Below, one piece after another: positions 7,826 through 16,314 of a stretch of DNA of 64,000 nt. Numbering within the stretch: the stretch's first letter is position 1; each line of letters begins with the position of its first letter. The DNA comes from CAYLPT01 sp964385645. Its GTDB lineage: Bacteria > Armatimonadota > Hebobacteria > Hebobacterales > Hebobacteraceae. Location of the stretch: positions 49,935-113,934 of the forward strand of contig CAYLPT010000070.1 in the NCBI GenBank assembly GCA_964385645.1. Reading direction: 5' to 3'. The notes under the pieces were generated by a model. It saw nothing but the letters and a program-made list of their open reading frames with translations, did no database searches and was not told the origin of the DNA. Position numbers and translations under genes: made by a program.

Positions 7826-8953
7826 ATGAAAGAAGCCCTCTCGTTCCCGGAACTGTTGCCTCGCACCGATGCTCGCCCCGCCGCCTGTCCCCGCTGCGGG
7901 AGGCCCGGCATGGGCTGGCACCGCCGCCAGACCCGCCCCGTGGTGGACCCCAAGCTCTCCCAGGTGGAGGTGGTGCAGTACCAATGCGCCGCCTGCGGCG
8001 CCAGCCTCACAGTCATCCCCCCTGGTCTATCCCCCAACTGCCGGCACTCGGATCGCACCCGGGTGATGTTGGTGGTCCTGTGGGGGTTGGGACTGTCCTA
8101 TCGGGACGCGGCCCTGGTGATGAAGGCTTTGGGGGCGCCCATCTCGCATGTAGAGATCATCCTCAATGTGCGGCAGATGGGGCACAAGGCGATGGCGCGC
8201 CACAAGAAAGTCACGGCGAAGGTCAAGACCCCGGTGCTGGGGGCGGACGAGACGCAGGTGAAGCTCTAGGGCAATGGGGTGACGCTGGGCTTTCTGTGCG
8301 ATCCCGGCTCCGGCGACATCGTGGGCCTGGAGATCCTCACCAGCCCGGAAGGCGAGGAGCTGGGCCGGTGGCTGGTGGAGGCGGCGAAGCACTTTGGCGC
8401 CAAGGCGCTGGTCTCCGACGAGCTGGAGTCCTACAAGCCGGCGGCGGAGCAAGCCGGCCTGGAGCACCAGCTCTGCCTGGCCCACTGGCGCAAGGCCACC
8501 GCGCCTCGGCTCAAGAAGATCAAGGGATATGAGAAGGAGAAGCAGCTGATTCGGGAGGCCCTCCAGCACCTGGATGAAGCTGGCCTGGAGGCGATCCGCT
8601 GGCTGCATGCTCGATTCCGAGAAGCCCGCCCACCCCGCAAGGGCGAGAAACAGTCTCCCGAATATGCCCTGCGCATGCTCACCCTGGATATCCTGGAGAA
8701 CTGGCAGCGGCTGGTCTGCTACCAGCACACCGACGAACCCATGCGCGATGGGCTAGGGCGCAAAGCGCGCCGCACCTGCCAAGCGCCCGCCACCAACAAC
8801 GCCTGCGAGAACGCCATCGGCCGGGGAGGCAAGATCCGCGTCAAGCGCATGCGGGGCTTCAAGCGCGCCAACACCATCCTGCCCATCATGTTCCTGCTGG
8901 CTTCCCTGGGAGGGGTGCTCGCCGGAGCGCCCTTCAACTCACTGACCCACTGA
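7826..8953 (+). pseudogene. DDE transposase interrupted by one in-frame TAG
   Basis: The frame is continuous over 375 codons except for TAG at codon 148 (8267-8269), where relatives of the form VKLKGxG suggest an original AAG lysine. An N-terminal zinc ribbon (C21, C24, C54, C57) is followed by a helical region and an RNase-H-like core: D141 in GADETQV, D198 in LVSDELESY and E328 in NNACENAIG. That layout and the tail KRMRGFKRANT resemble IS6/IS240-type cores, but the zinc ribbon and the roughly 90-residue insertion before the Glu are not typical of IS6, so no family is assigned. AGGAG lies just before the ATG. Both halves are otherwise undamaged, so the nonsense mutation is recent or tolerated by suppression. 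Confidence 0.8.
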
Positions 8954-9025
8954 CCACACACCCAGGCGCCACTGTCTCTCCCACCAACCTCGCTCAAACA
9001 CGCCCCCTCCCTCCCAGCCCCGCTT

Positions 9026-9041
9026 GGGCCTACCAGTTACC
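9026..9041 (-). repeat. Right terminal inverted repeat of the insertion sequence
   Basis: GGGCCTACCAGTTACC reads GGTAACTGGTAGGCCC on the minus strand. In that direction it encodes the final Gly-Asn-Trp-stop of the truncated TonB receptor. Confidence 0.7.
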
Positions 9042-10553
9042 GGAGCGGTTCTGGTAGACGTATGCGGGGTCGAGCAGGATCATGTCCCTGTGGTTTTGGC
9101 GGAAGAGGGAGAGCGTGAGCGCGCCCTGGGGCAGGAAGTGCTCGGCGCTAAGCTCGTAGTTCCAGGCGGTGTGGGGCTTCAGGTCCGGGTTGCCGATGTT
9201 GATGCCCGCGCCGTACAGCTCGTCGAGCACGGGGAAGCGCTTATTGCGGCTGATCGCGAGGCGCAGCTTGGTGTCGCGGCCGAGCCGCTGGAGACCGCTG
9301 AGGAACGGGGACAGCGCGGCCCGGCCCGGGTCGGTGCCGTCATAGCGCAGGCCGATGGTCGCCGCCTGTGCGTCACCGCGGACCATCGTGTTCTGCGCGA
9401 ACAGCCCCCGCCAGGTCACCTCGCGGGCGCTCCATTCCCCGAGTTCGGGGCTGGGCACGGGCCTGGTTGAGCGCATGCGATCGCGCTGCCACCACAGCCC
9501 CCAGCTCAGCATGCTCTCGGGGGTGATCGCGTAGTTATGCTGAAGCTCGCTCCGCAGCAGTGAGTAGCGCGCCTTCCCCTGGATGGGCGCCTCGCGGAGG
9601 TTGACCGGGTCCCACTGCTGGTACTGAAGGTCGTAAGACAAGGACAGCGGTGACAGCCGCAGCAGGACGTCGGAGCGCGGGCTGAGGCGGCGCGTGTAGG
9701 TAAGCGAGGCGGCCGGTCGAGAGAGGTTGGGCCACCGATGCTCCCACTTATCGCCCGGGTTAGGGCCGCTGGGCCGAAAGCCCTGCTTCTCGCCGCTCAG
9801 GTTGGTTCCCACCAGAGTTAGCTGCGCGTCGTCGCCGAGGGAGCTGACGGCCTTGAAGGAGATGTCCGTGAGGTCGGTGCGATGGTCCTTCGGCATCCAG
9901 CCGGTGAAGCGATTGCGGTTGCAGGCGATGAAGTAGTTGAGCTCGGGGGTCCCGCCGCCGGCCTCCAGTTCGTAGTCCTCGGTGCCGAAGCTTCCGCCGG
10001 TGAACGAGACCCGGCCGCCGGGGAAGCGCTCCCCGCTCTTGAGGGTCATAGCGAGCACGCCCGACACCGTGTTCCCGGGGTACTTGGGCGGGGCCGGGCC
10101 GCGCGCCACCTCCATCTCGCTCAGGGCTGTCACCGACACGCGGTTGAGCGTACACGAGCCGGTCGGGTTCACCGGGATGCCGTCTACGAGCACCTGCAGC
10201 CAAGTGAAACTCGACCCCCGGAGGGAGGGCCGCGGCGAGTTCATCAGGCACCCCGTGAGGGTCTGAGTGCCGGGCAGACGTTGGATGGCATCGCCGATGT
10301 GCTGGACGTGCGGCATCTCCTCGATGTCCGCTGCGCGGATGACGTCCACGCGGGCGGGCCGTTCCCGCTCGCCTATCACCTCGACCTCGATAAGGAGGGC
10401 CGCCTCCTCTGCGGTCTCACCGGCCGGCGGCTCGGCCGCGGCGGCCACCTGATCCTCCCTGCCCGGCTCGCCCTCCCCTGCGAGGGCCGGGGCGACCGTG
10501 ACGGCCGCCGAGATCACCACTGCACACAACAGGACGACATACGAGAGCCTCAT
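9030..10553 (-). CDS. TonB-dependent outer-membrane receptor, C-terminally truncated at the insertion sequence
   Basis: The protein has 507 residues. A signal peptide is present (LLCAVVISAAVTVAPALA), then a plug domain at about residues 55-170 (IQRLPGTQTLTG, PSLRGSSFTWLQVLVDGIPVN, GNTVSGVLAMTLKSG). Barrel strands follow up to the conserved GNPDLKPHTAWNYELSAEH and LFRQNHRDMILLDPAYVYQNRS. Family members continue for roughly 100-150 residues after this point to a terminal aromatic strand. Here the last three residues and stop are encoded by the inverted repeat of the insertion sequence. The start overlaps the previous gene's stop (ATGA) after AGGAGGTGAT, so it is translationally coupled to the DUF5714-like gene. 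The ligand is unknown and the protein is probably non-functional. Confidence 0.85.
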   Translation of the reverse strand: MRLSYVVLLCAVVISAAVTVAPALAGEGEPGREDQVAAAAEPPAGETAEEAALLIEVEVIGERERPARVDVIRAADIEEMPHVQHIGDAIQRLPGTQTLTGCLMNSPRPSLRGSSFTWLQVLVDGIPVNPTGSCTLNRVSVTALSEMEVARGPAPPKYPGNTVSGVLAMTLKSGERFPGGRVSFTGGSFGTEDYELEAGGGTPELNYFIACNRNRFTGWMPKDHRTDLTDISFKAVSSLGDDAQLTLVGTNLSGEKQGFRPSGPNPGDKWEHRWPNLSRPAASLTYTRRLSPRSDVLLRLSPLSLSYDLQYQQWDPVNLREAPIQGKARYSLLRSELQHNYAITPESMLSWGLWWQRDRMRSTRPVPSPELGEWSAREVTWRGLFAQNTMVRGDAQAATIGLRYDGTDPGRAALSPFLSGLQRLGRDTKLRLAISRNKRFPVLDELYGAGINIGNPDLKPHTAWNYELSAEHFLPQGALTLSLFRQNHRDMILLDPAYVYQNRSGNW

Positions 10554-11063
10554 GAATCACCTCCTGAAGTATGTCCAGCGCCCCGGTGGGGCTGCACGTC
10601 GTCAGAGCCTTCGCTGCCGCGGTGCGCGTCGGGGAAGAAGTCGCAGTGCGCGCCGTCGCAGGTCTCGTTATCGGCGGAGAACACACAGCGCCCCGCGAAC
10701 TGCTCGCGGGGCAGGGGCAAGCCGATAGTGGCGAACTCCTGCTGCGCCACCTCCAGCGCGACATAGCTGCTCTTCTTGCAGCAGCGGCTTCCCCGATGTC
10801 GGCCAGGCGGATGGCGAGACGAGATGAGAACCCGAGCAGGCGCTCGCGCGGCTCCGTTGCCACCGGGGTGGAGCCCAGCAGAACCGCATAGGCCGCCGCA
10901 GCGCTCACCAGCGCGCCACAAGTGCCGAGGAACCCGCAGGCGCCGCCGGGGATCTGCCGGCCGCGCTCGATCGCCTGTCAATCAACCCCTCGGAGATCGG
11001 GTGGCCCGCGTTGCGCAGGCACACGAGCAGGACCTCGCCGACCAGCGCGTCAGGAGCCTCCAC
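10550..11063 (-). pseudogene. DUF5714-like cysteine-rich protein, broken by two frameshifts
   Basis: Three frames must be joined to recover one protein. The first, from a GTG at 11063 after GGGAGG, reads DALVGEVLLVCLRNAGHPI. The second reads IERGRQIPGGACGFLGTCGA and LLGFSSRLAIRLADIG. The third reads SRCCKKSSYVALEVAQ and ends with CVFSADNETC and HCDFFPDAH. This matches the order seen in DUF5714 proteins (GGxCGFxGxCGA, then RCCKRxSY, then a Cys-rich tail). The interval is 514 bases; adding one base at each break gives 516, an exact reading frame. Both breaks lie at short G runs (near 10975 and 10785). Its stop overlaps the TonB receptor start. Confidence 0.75.
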
Positions 11064-11125
11064 GCCTGAGCCTCCCAGCGGCGACGGGTGGCGCTGGCCG
11101 AGTGGGGGTACGGTCGGCGCGCTGG

Positions 11126-13432
11126 CTACTCCACGACGAAGTGCGCCCTGTTCGACTCCAGCGCCCTCGGCGCCAGCACCTTCAGTGCGATCCAACCCGT
11201 GTAGGCCCTGCCGAGCGTCCAGGTGGTGCTGACCTCCCTGGCGCCTGGCGCATCGAAGCGCAGCGAGGCGATCGGGCCGACCGCGCCGTCGCTGCGCACA
11301 AACTGGTAGCGGACCTCGCACGGCTGGGAGACGGTGATCTGGCCGACGAAGGTGACGGTCGCCGGCAGAGGCCCGGTGTGTCTGCTGGGAGCGGCCGTCA
11401 GCGTCGCGCTGACCGTGGGCGCCGTGCCCGCGCCTGGGGTCGGCGGGGTAGTCACGCGGTAGGTCTCGAGCGCGAGCGCGATCTCACACGTGTCGGCGTC
11501 CACGCCTCGCCCGCCGTGGCGGCTCCCGCCCCGCAGGAACAGCGCCCCGGCGCCTGAGGCGTCCCCTCGCACCCGCCCGGTGCTCATGTCGTAGAGCAGA
11601 TTCAGGTCGCGCCTGCCGTAGTCGGGATGGATGTCGCAGTGGTCGTCCGCGCCATACAGGAAGCCGTCGCTGTCCCAGAGCTGCACGGTGATGGGGACCT
11701 CCTGGGTGACTGGGGAGGAGGGGCGGAAGTCGGGCGCCCGCCAGGTGCGACTCGCGTCTTCCAGCCACCTGTCAATGCGGTCGCGGTAGTAGACCCGGCC
11801 GCCGTTCACCGAGAGGGCGACCCGGCTGAGCTTCCATCCGCCGGCCACCCCGTCGGGCGACTTCTCGATCTGCACGTACTGGATGTCGCTCACCTTCATG
11901 CCCCGGGGCGGGTCCAGGCTATATGTGTCTTCGTCCCCGCGCTCGAAGTCGTCGTACAGGGGCTTGTCGAGCTTGAACCGTGTGGTGTCGTTCACCCGCA
12001 GGAAGACATCGTCGTCGGTGCCCGCCCAGCGCTCATCACAGGTGCGCACAGTGACCTGTAGAGTGGTGACCGGCACAGGCGTGGTCCATCCCTTGGGGAC
12101 GGCCTTGATGAAGGTAAACGGATAGTTGGGCAGGGTGAAGTTGAAGGTGTCATAGCCGTGGATCATGCCGGAGGAGAAGCTCTGTCCGGCGATCTCCGCG
12201 CGGGTGTAGAAATCGGCCTCATCCACTCCCGGGTCAATGCCCACCATGCCCACCGGCGTCGCGTCCTTCACTCGCGTGACCTTCAGGGACACAAAGTCCA
12301 CCTCGGTCTGCATGCTCGTGGACGGCCCGATCACGATTGCGGCGGCTGCGGGGTTCTTGGCGGCCAGCTTGGGGACCATCTGCTCGAACTTCGCGCGGAA
12401 CGCGGTCTTGCCGGCGCCATGGTAGCCCCGGATGGCCCCGATGAGGTCATCGAGGCTTCCGCCAGGTCCCGGGGCCTCCGCGCCGCTCGGCTCGCCTTGC
12501 CCCTGCCAATGGCCCGCGTTGAATGAGATGGCGAAGGCGCCGGAGAGGTCGCGGTCCAGCTCGCCCCCCCGTCGGTCTCGGTAGCGGCGGGCGGCCTCCC
12601 AGGCCGCCTCATCGCTGACCCAGGAGCGAATCGCGCGGACCCACTGGCGGGTGGCGAAGTAGGCGGTGATATAGGCCTCCCTGTAGTAGGGACGGCCTGG
12701 CCAGTCCTTGTTCACCGCGGTTCTGAGGTTACGGTTGCCGTCGGTGTTCCAGTGCCCGTGGCCGCGGAGGCTTTCATCGCCGCCGCCGGAGTAGACGCGG
12801 GCGCTCTGCCTGACCTCGGCAGGAACGTCGAAGTAAGTCGGGTGCGAGCCGTAGCTGGCCTGTTGCGCCCATCCGGGGCCGTCGCAGACGGTCGTCTGTG
12901 GGTGGCCCGCGGGCTCGACCCAATTGGTGTGGGCGTAGAAATCCTGCACCGCGTGGGTGGTGATCCCGATCACTGTCAGAAGCCCCTGGGTGTCACCCAG
13001 CCGCGCGCACTCGATCGCAGCCGCTCGGGTGGCGCGGGCAAGCCTATCCCATTCCATGGCGATGGTCTCGCCGCTGTCGAGCCCCCTAAGCAGGCCGCCG
13101 GCGACATAGCGCGGCGTTGAGTCGAAGTGCAGCCAGTCGGCGGCCTCGACCAGACTGCTGGACCAGTGCTCCCTGGAGCCGATCGCCCCCACGATCAGCT
13201 CCTTCCACCAGGCCGAGTGCCCGCTGTAGGGATTCTGACTCGCCTGCTCGTAGAAGTCCACCATCCAGTTGGTGACCTGCGCCACCTGAATCGCGGTATC
13301 CCCGAACCCCTCCGCGGCCAGCGCGTCGCGCGTCAGGTCGAAGTGCGGTCCAGTGTCGAAGGCATGGGCGCCGCTTGGCGCTAGACAGACGACCAGCGCC
13401 ACCATAACCGGCACGACTACCGCGCATCGCAT
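11126..13432 (-). CDS. Secreted zinc-phospholipase-C/Het-C-like protein with PLAT-like middle domain
   Basis: The protein has 768 residues. A signal peptide ends at GAHA, and the mature sequence starts FDTGPHFDLTRDAL. This histidine pattern, with TNWMVDFYEQA, AADWLHFDS and GITTHAVQDFYAHTNWVEP, is characteristic of Het-C and zinc-dependent phospholipase C relatives, whose His/Asp residues bind a zinc cluster. Around residues 440-560 a beta-sandwich region (DDDVFLRVNDTTRF, DDFERGDEDTYSLD) resembles the PLAT/lipoxygenase lipid-binding fold. The end (PSRHTGPLPATVTFVGQI, EVSTTWTLGRAYTGWIALKV) looks like an Ig-type module. The ATG at 13432 is preferred over the GTG at 13444 because GGAGGT precedes it at six bases. 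Lipid hydrolysis is inferred, not shown. Confidence 0.7.
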   Translation of the reverse strand: MRCAVVVPVMVALVVCLAPSGAHAFDTGPHFDLTRDALAAEGFGDTAIQVAQVTNWMVDFYEQASQNPYSGHSAWWKELIVGAIGSREHWSSSLVEAADWLHFDSTPRYVAGGLLRGLDSGETIAMEWDRLARATRAAAIECARLGDTQGLLTVIGITTHAVQDFYAHTNWVEPAGHPQTTVCDGPGWAQQASYGSHPTYFDVPAEVRQSARVYSGGGDESLRGHGHWNTDGNRNLRTAVNKDWPGRPYYREAYITAYFATRQWVRAIRSWVSDEAAWEAARRYRDRRGGELDRDLSGAFAISFNAGHWQGQGEPSGAEAPGPGGSLDDLIGAIRGYHGAGKTAFRAKFEQMVPKLAAKNPAAAAIVIGPSTSMQTEVDFVSLKVTRVKDATPVGMVGIDPGVDEADFYTRAEIAGQSFSSGMIHGYDTFNFTLPNYPFTFIKAVPKGWTTPVPVTTLQVTVRTCDERWAGTDDDVFLRVNDTTRFKLDKPLYDDFERGDEDTYSLDPPRGMKVSDIQYVQIEKSPDGVAGGWKLSRVALSVNGGRVYYRDRIDRWLEDASRTWRAPDFRPSSPVTQEVPITVQLWDSDGFLYGADDHCDIHPDYGRRDLNLLYDMSTGRVRGDASGAGALFLRGGSRHGGRGVDADTCEIALALETYRVTTPPTPGAGTAPTVSATLTAAPSRHTGPLPATVTFVGQITVSQPCEVRYQFVRSDGAVGPIASLRFDAPGAREVSTTWTLGRAYTGWIALKVLAPRALESNRAHFVVE

Positions 13433-13579
13433 AGCCACCTCCACCTCCCCGATCGAGAATACGGGCGCAGCCCGGGGCCAGTGACGCCAGAGGTTGGACC
13501 GCGTCCGCCGGCCATATATGCCACACCGCCACCGCCCACACGAAGGCCCCGGACGGCCCCCGCCGGCGGGCAGGGCAGA

Positions 13580-14962
13580 TCAGGCCGCCGCGGGCCTCCC
13601 CCGCCGGCGCAGGGCGAGGTAGACGGGTACGCCGGCGGCGAGGAAGCCGGCCAGCCACAGCAGGTCTGCAGGCGCGTGCCAGAGCCGGTTGGCGGCGAGG
13701 GCGAGGGAGAAGAGACAGAAAAGGGCCGGCACCCAGGGGTAGCCCCAGGTGCGGTAGGGCCGCTCGAGGCCTGGCCTGCGCCACCGCAGGACGAAGACCG
13801 CCCCGGCGGTGACCGCGGACAGCAGCCAGATCACCAGCACCGTGAAGGCGAGGATCCGCCCCAGGGTGGCGCTAAGGACGATCACGCTGGCCCACAGCCC
13901 CTGGGCGAGGATGGCCGCCACCGGCACCCGGGTGACGCGGTTGACTGAGCCCAGTAGGCGGGGGAACAGCCCGTCTCGCGCCATGGCGTAGTAGATGCGG
14001 GGCCCGACCATGGTGGTGGCGTTGAGGGAGCCGAGGATGCAGATGATGATGGCGAGCGCCAGCACGCCGCCGAAGCCAGGGCCGAACAGCAGCCCGCCCG
14101 CGGCCGCGGCGGCGTTCTCCGACCCCGCGAGCTCAGAGGCAGGCAGCGCGTAGAGCAGGGCGGCGTTGAACAGCAGGTAGAGGGCGAGCACCAGCAAGGT
14201 GGCTAGCCCCAGGGAGCGGGGCAGCACGCGCTGGGGCTCTCTCACCTCGGCCGCCATATAGGTGGCGGCGTCCCAGCCCAGGCAGGCGAAGGAGACGCCG
14301 ATGAGCGCCAGGCCCATGCCGGCCAGCCCCGCGCCCTCACCTTCGGCGAGCGTGAAGTGCCCCCACTGGCCCCGCCCCGAGCCGAGCCCGAGGGCGGCGA
14401 AGCCCAGCAGCGCGGCGATGGTGAGCGCGGCCAGCAGGTTCTGCGTGCCGCTGCCCATACGCAGCCCCAGGGCGTTGATGGTGGAGAGCCCGAGGATGAT
14501 GCCCACCGCGATCAGGTGCCTGGACTCCACCGTCCAGTCCAGGCCCAGCACCTCGACGCTGAAGATGGTGTGACCCGACCAGGCGGCGGGCAAGTAGGCG
14601 ACCAGGCCGAGGCCGATGAAGGCCAGGGAGCCGGGGAAGGAGGCGACGAAGGAGAGCCAGCCGTCGAGGAAGCCCGCGAAGCCTCCGTAGGCCTCCCGCA
14701 GGTAGACGTAGTGGCCGCCGGCCTGAGGGAAGGAGGCCCCCAGCTCGGCGTAGCTTAGCGCCCCCGCCAGCGCCATCGCGCCCCCCACCAGCCAGGCGGC
14801 GAGGATGAGCCAGGGCGCGCGCAGCGCCTCCGCGATCTGGCCCGTGGTCAGGAAGATGCCGCTGCCGATCATGCTGCCAACGACGAGCATGATGCAGTCG
14901 CAGCAGCGCAGGCCGCGCCGGAGCTCCGGCTTCATCTCCGCATGGCCGCCTAGGTCGCTCAC
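13580..14962 (-). CDS. APC-superfamily amino-acid permease
   Basis: This inner-membrane protein of 460 residues has about 12 hydrophobic segments. The first carries the amino-acid-binding unwound motif VVGSMIGSGIFLTTG, a hallmark of the APC (amino acid-polyamine-organocation) family. GALSYAELGASFPQAGGHYVYLREAYG follows in segments 2-3, as in LAT/GadC-like transporters. The GTG at 14962 is chosen because GGAG sits eight bases upstream; an ATG nine codons in has its purine run too close. The substrate, probably a neutral amino acid exchanged or carried with protons, cannot be fixed. It stands alone between unrelated genes. Confidence 0.9.
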   Translation of the reverse strand: MSDLGGHAEMKPELRRGLRCCDCIMLVVGSMIGSGIFLTTGQIAEALRAPWLILAAWLVGGAMALAGALSYAELGASFPQAGGHYVYLREAYGGFAGFLDGWLSFVASFPGSLAFIGLGLVAYLPAAWSGHTIFSVEVLGLDWTVESRHLIAVGIILGLSTINALGLRMGSGTQNLLAALTIAALLGFAALGLGSGRGQWGHFTLAEGEGAGLAGMGLALIGVSFACLGWDAATYMAAEVREPQRVLPRSLGLATLLVLALYLLFNAALLYALPASELAGSENAAAAAGGLLFGPGFGGVLALAIIICILGSLNATTMVGPRIYYAMARDGLFPRLLGSVNRVTRVPVAAILAQGLWASVIVLSATLGRILAFTVLVIWLLSAVTAGAVFVLRWRRPGLERPYRTWGYPWVPALFCLFSLALAANRLWHAPADLLWLAGFLAAGVPVYLALRRRGRPAAA

Positions 14963-15173
14963 TTGCGGAGCTCCACCCAGCGCCCCCCCTCTCGGTGAGC
15001 AGGTCGCTCTGGCGACCCGCACGCGGCTCACACCCTACTGCGGGGAGGCGACACTTCGATGACGCAGCAGGAGCTACGCGCCAATCACCTCCGCCCTCGG
15101 CCTCCAGGAGCGACCGGGATCGGCGGACGGGAGCGCGGGATGGCAGTGATACCTGCCACCCCTGCTCGAGGAC

Positions 15174-16031
15174 TCAGCCGCCGCGTTGGTAGACGCGCAC
15201 GTAGTCAATGACGAACTGCTGGGGGAAGATGGTGTCGTCAATCTCGCCGCCCCAGGTGCCGCCGAGGGCGAGGTTAAGCTTCAGGTAGTGCGGCCGCCGG
15301 AAGGGGTTGTCGGCACCCTCGCCGGCGATGTCCAGGTCCACGCGGTGATACTCCTGGTCGTCGAAGAAGAAGGCGATGTGGCGCTCATCCCACTCCATCG
15401 CGTAGACGTGGAAGTCCCGGTAGGGGGCCTCCACCACGAGGTAGCCTGCCTGCGAGGCGTGCTCGTCGTCGCGCAGGAAATGCACGTTGGCGTGCACCCG
15501 GTTGGGGTCGTGGCCCACGAATTCCATGATGTCTATCTCGCCGCATCGCGGCCAGCCCACCTCAGGGTAGTTCTCGCCCAGCGTCCAGATCGCCGGCCAC
15601 ACCCCGCGGCCCTCCGGAAGCTTCGCGCGGACCTCGACGCGGCCGTACTGGAAGGAGAACAGCCCCCTGGTCTCGACGCTCCCCGAGGTGTACTCGGCAT
15701 ACTCCCGCTCCCTTCTCCAGTCCCTGCTCTCCGGCTCGTACCTCTGGTTCGGCCAGCGCTCCCTTCGCCCCTCGATGATCAGCCGTCCGTCCTCCACCCG
15801 CACGTTCTCCAGCCGCGCCCGGGTATAGTACTGCTCCTCGTAGTTGCGCACGAAGCCCGTCTCGAACGACCAGCGCTCCGGGTCTGGCAGTCCCTCATAG
15901 TCGAACTCGTCCGACCACACCAACTCCCACCCCGGCCTCTCCGGCGCGGGCGACGTATCGCAGAATAGCGCGGGCGCGGCGAGAGCTGTCACCAGCAGCA
16001 CAGCGGCCAGCCAACTCACGTGACACCACAT
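15174..16031 (-). CDS. Secreted GH16 endo-glucanase (laminarinase-type)
   Basis: The protein has 285 residues with an N-terminal signal peptide (WLAAVLLVTALAAPALF). The whole mature part is a GH16 jelly-roll. WELVWSDEFDYEGLPDPERW starts the domain. The catalytic motif is GEIDIMEFVGHDP, with nucleophile E165, helper D167 and acid/base E170. HVYAMEWDERHIAFFFDD and a final FVIDYVRVYQ close the fold. This EIDxxE form belongs to the laminarinase/beta-1,3-glucanase branch. The ATG at 16031 lies behind AAAGGGGGT; an upstream GTG at 16055 is less well placed. It is likely a T2SS or Sec cargo. Confidence 0.92.
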   Translation of the reverse strand: MWCHVSWLAAVLLVTALAAPALFCDTSPAPERPGWELVWSDEFDYEGLPDPERWSFETGFVRNYEEQYYTRARLENVRVEDGRLIIEGRRERWPNQRYEPESRDWRREREYAEYTSGSVETRGLFSFQYGRVEVRAKLPEGRGVWPAIWTLGENYPEVGWPRCGEIDIMEFVGHDPNRVHANVHFLRDDEHASQAGYLVVEAPYRDFHVYAMEWDERHIAFFFDDQEYHRVDLDIAGEGADNPFRRPHYLKLNLALGGTWGGEIDDTIFPQQFVIDYVRVYQRGG

Positions 16032-16314
16032 GATCCGGTAACCCCCTTTCACCACGGTAGTCCCCTCAGCCTTCGCCCTCGATCACCGAGAGCCGGCTCC
16101 TCTGCGTCCTGTGTATGACTTCCCTGCTCTCTGGTCGCCTCCTGCCCGGTGGTGCATAGCCGGTCACCGTTGACATGGGCCCCGTTGCGCTCTACCATTC
16201 CCGAGGGGCCCGCCCGGCATCACTATGGGACCCGACTATCGCTGACGCATGCCGTGTCGCTGGGCACACAGAACCGCTGCGGCGCGACAACGGGTCCCGG
16301 CCAGGAGAGAGAGC

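Larger units (their letters stand above)
7728..9041 (+). mobile_element. Insertion sequence with imperfect terminal repeats and amber-interrupted transposase
   Basis: An element of about 1.3 kb carries a single DDE transposase frame. It is bounded by imperfect inverted repeats (GGTAACCGGTAACCCC left, 7729-7744; complement of GGGCCTACCAGTTACC right, 9026-9041; 13 of 16 bases match). GGAGC occurs directly outside both ends (7723-7727 and 9042-9046), a candidate 5-base target duplication; one extra A lies between the left copy and the repeat. The right end abuts the TonB receptor gene and supplies its last codons and stop. The IS family is not certain from sequence alone. Confidence 0.8.
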
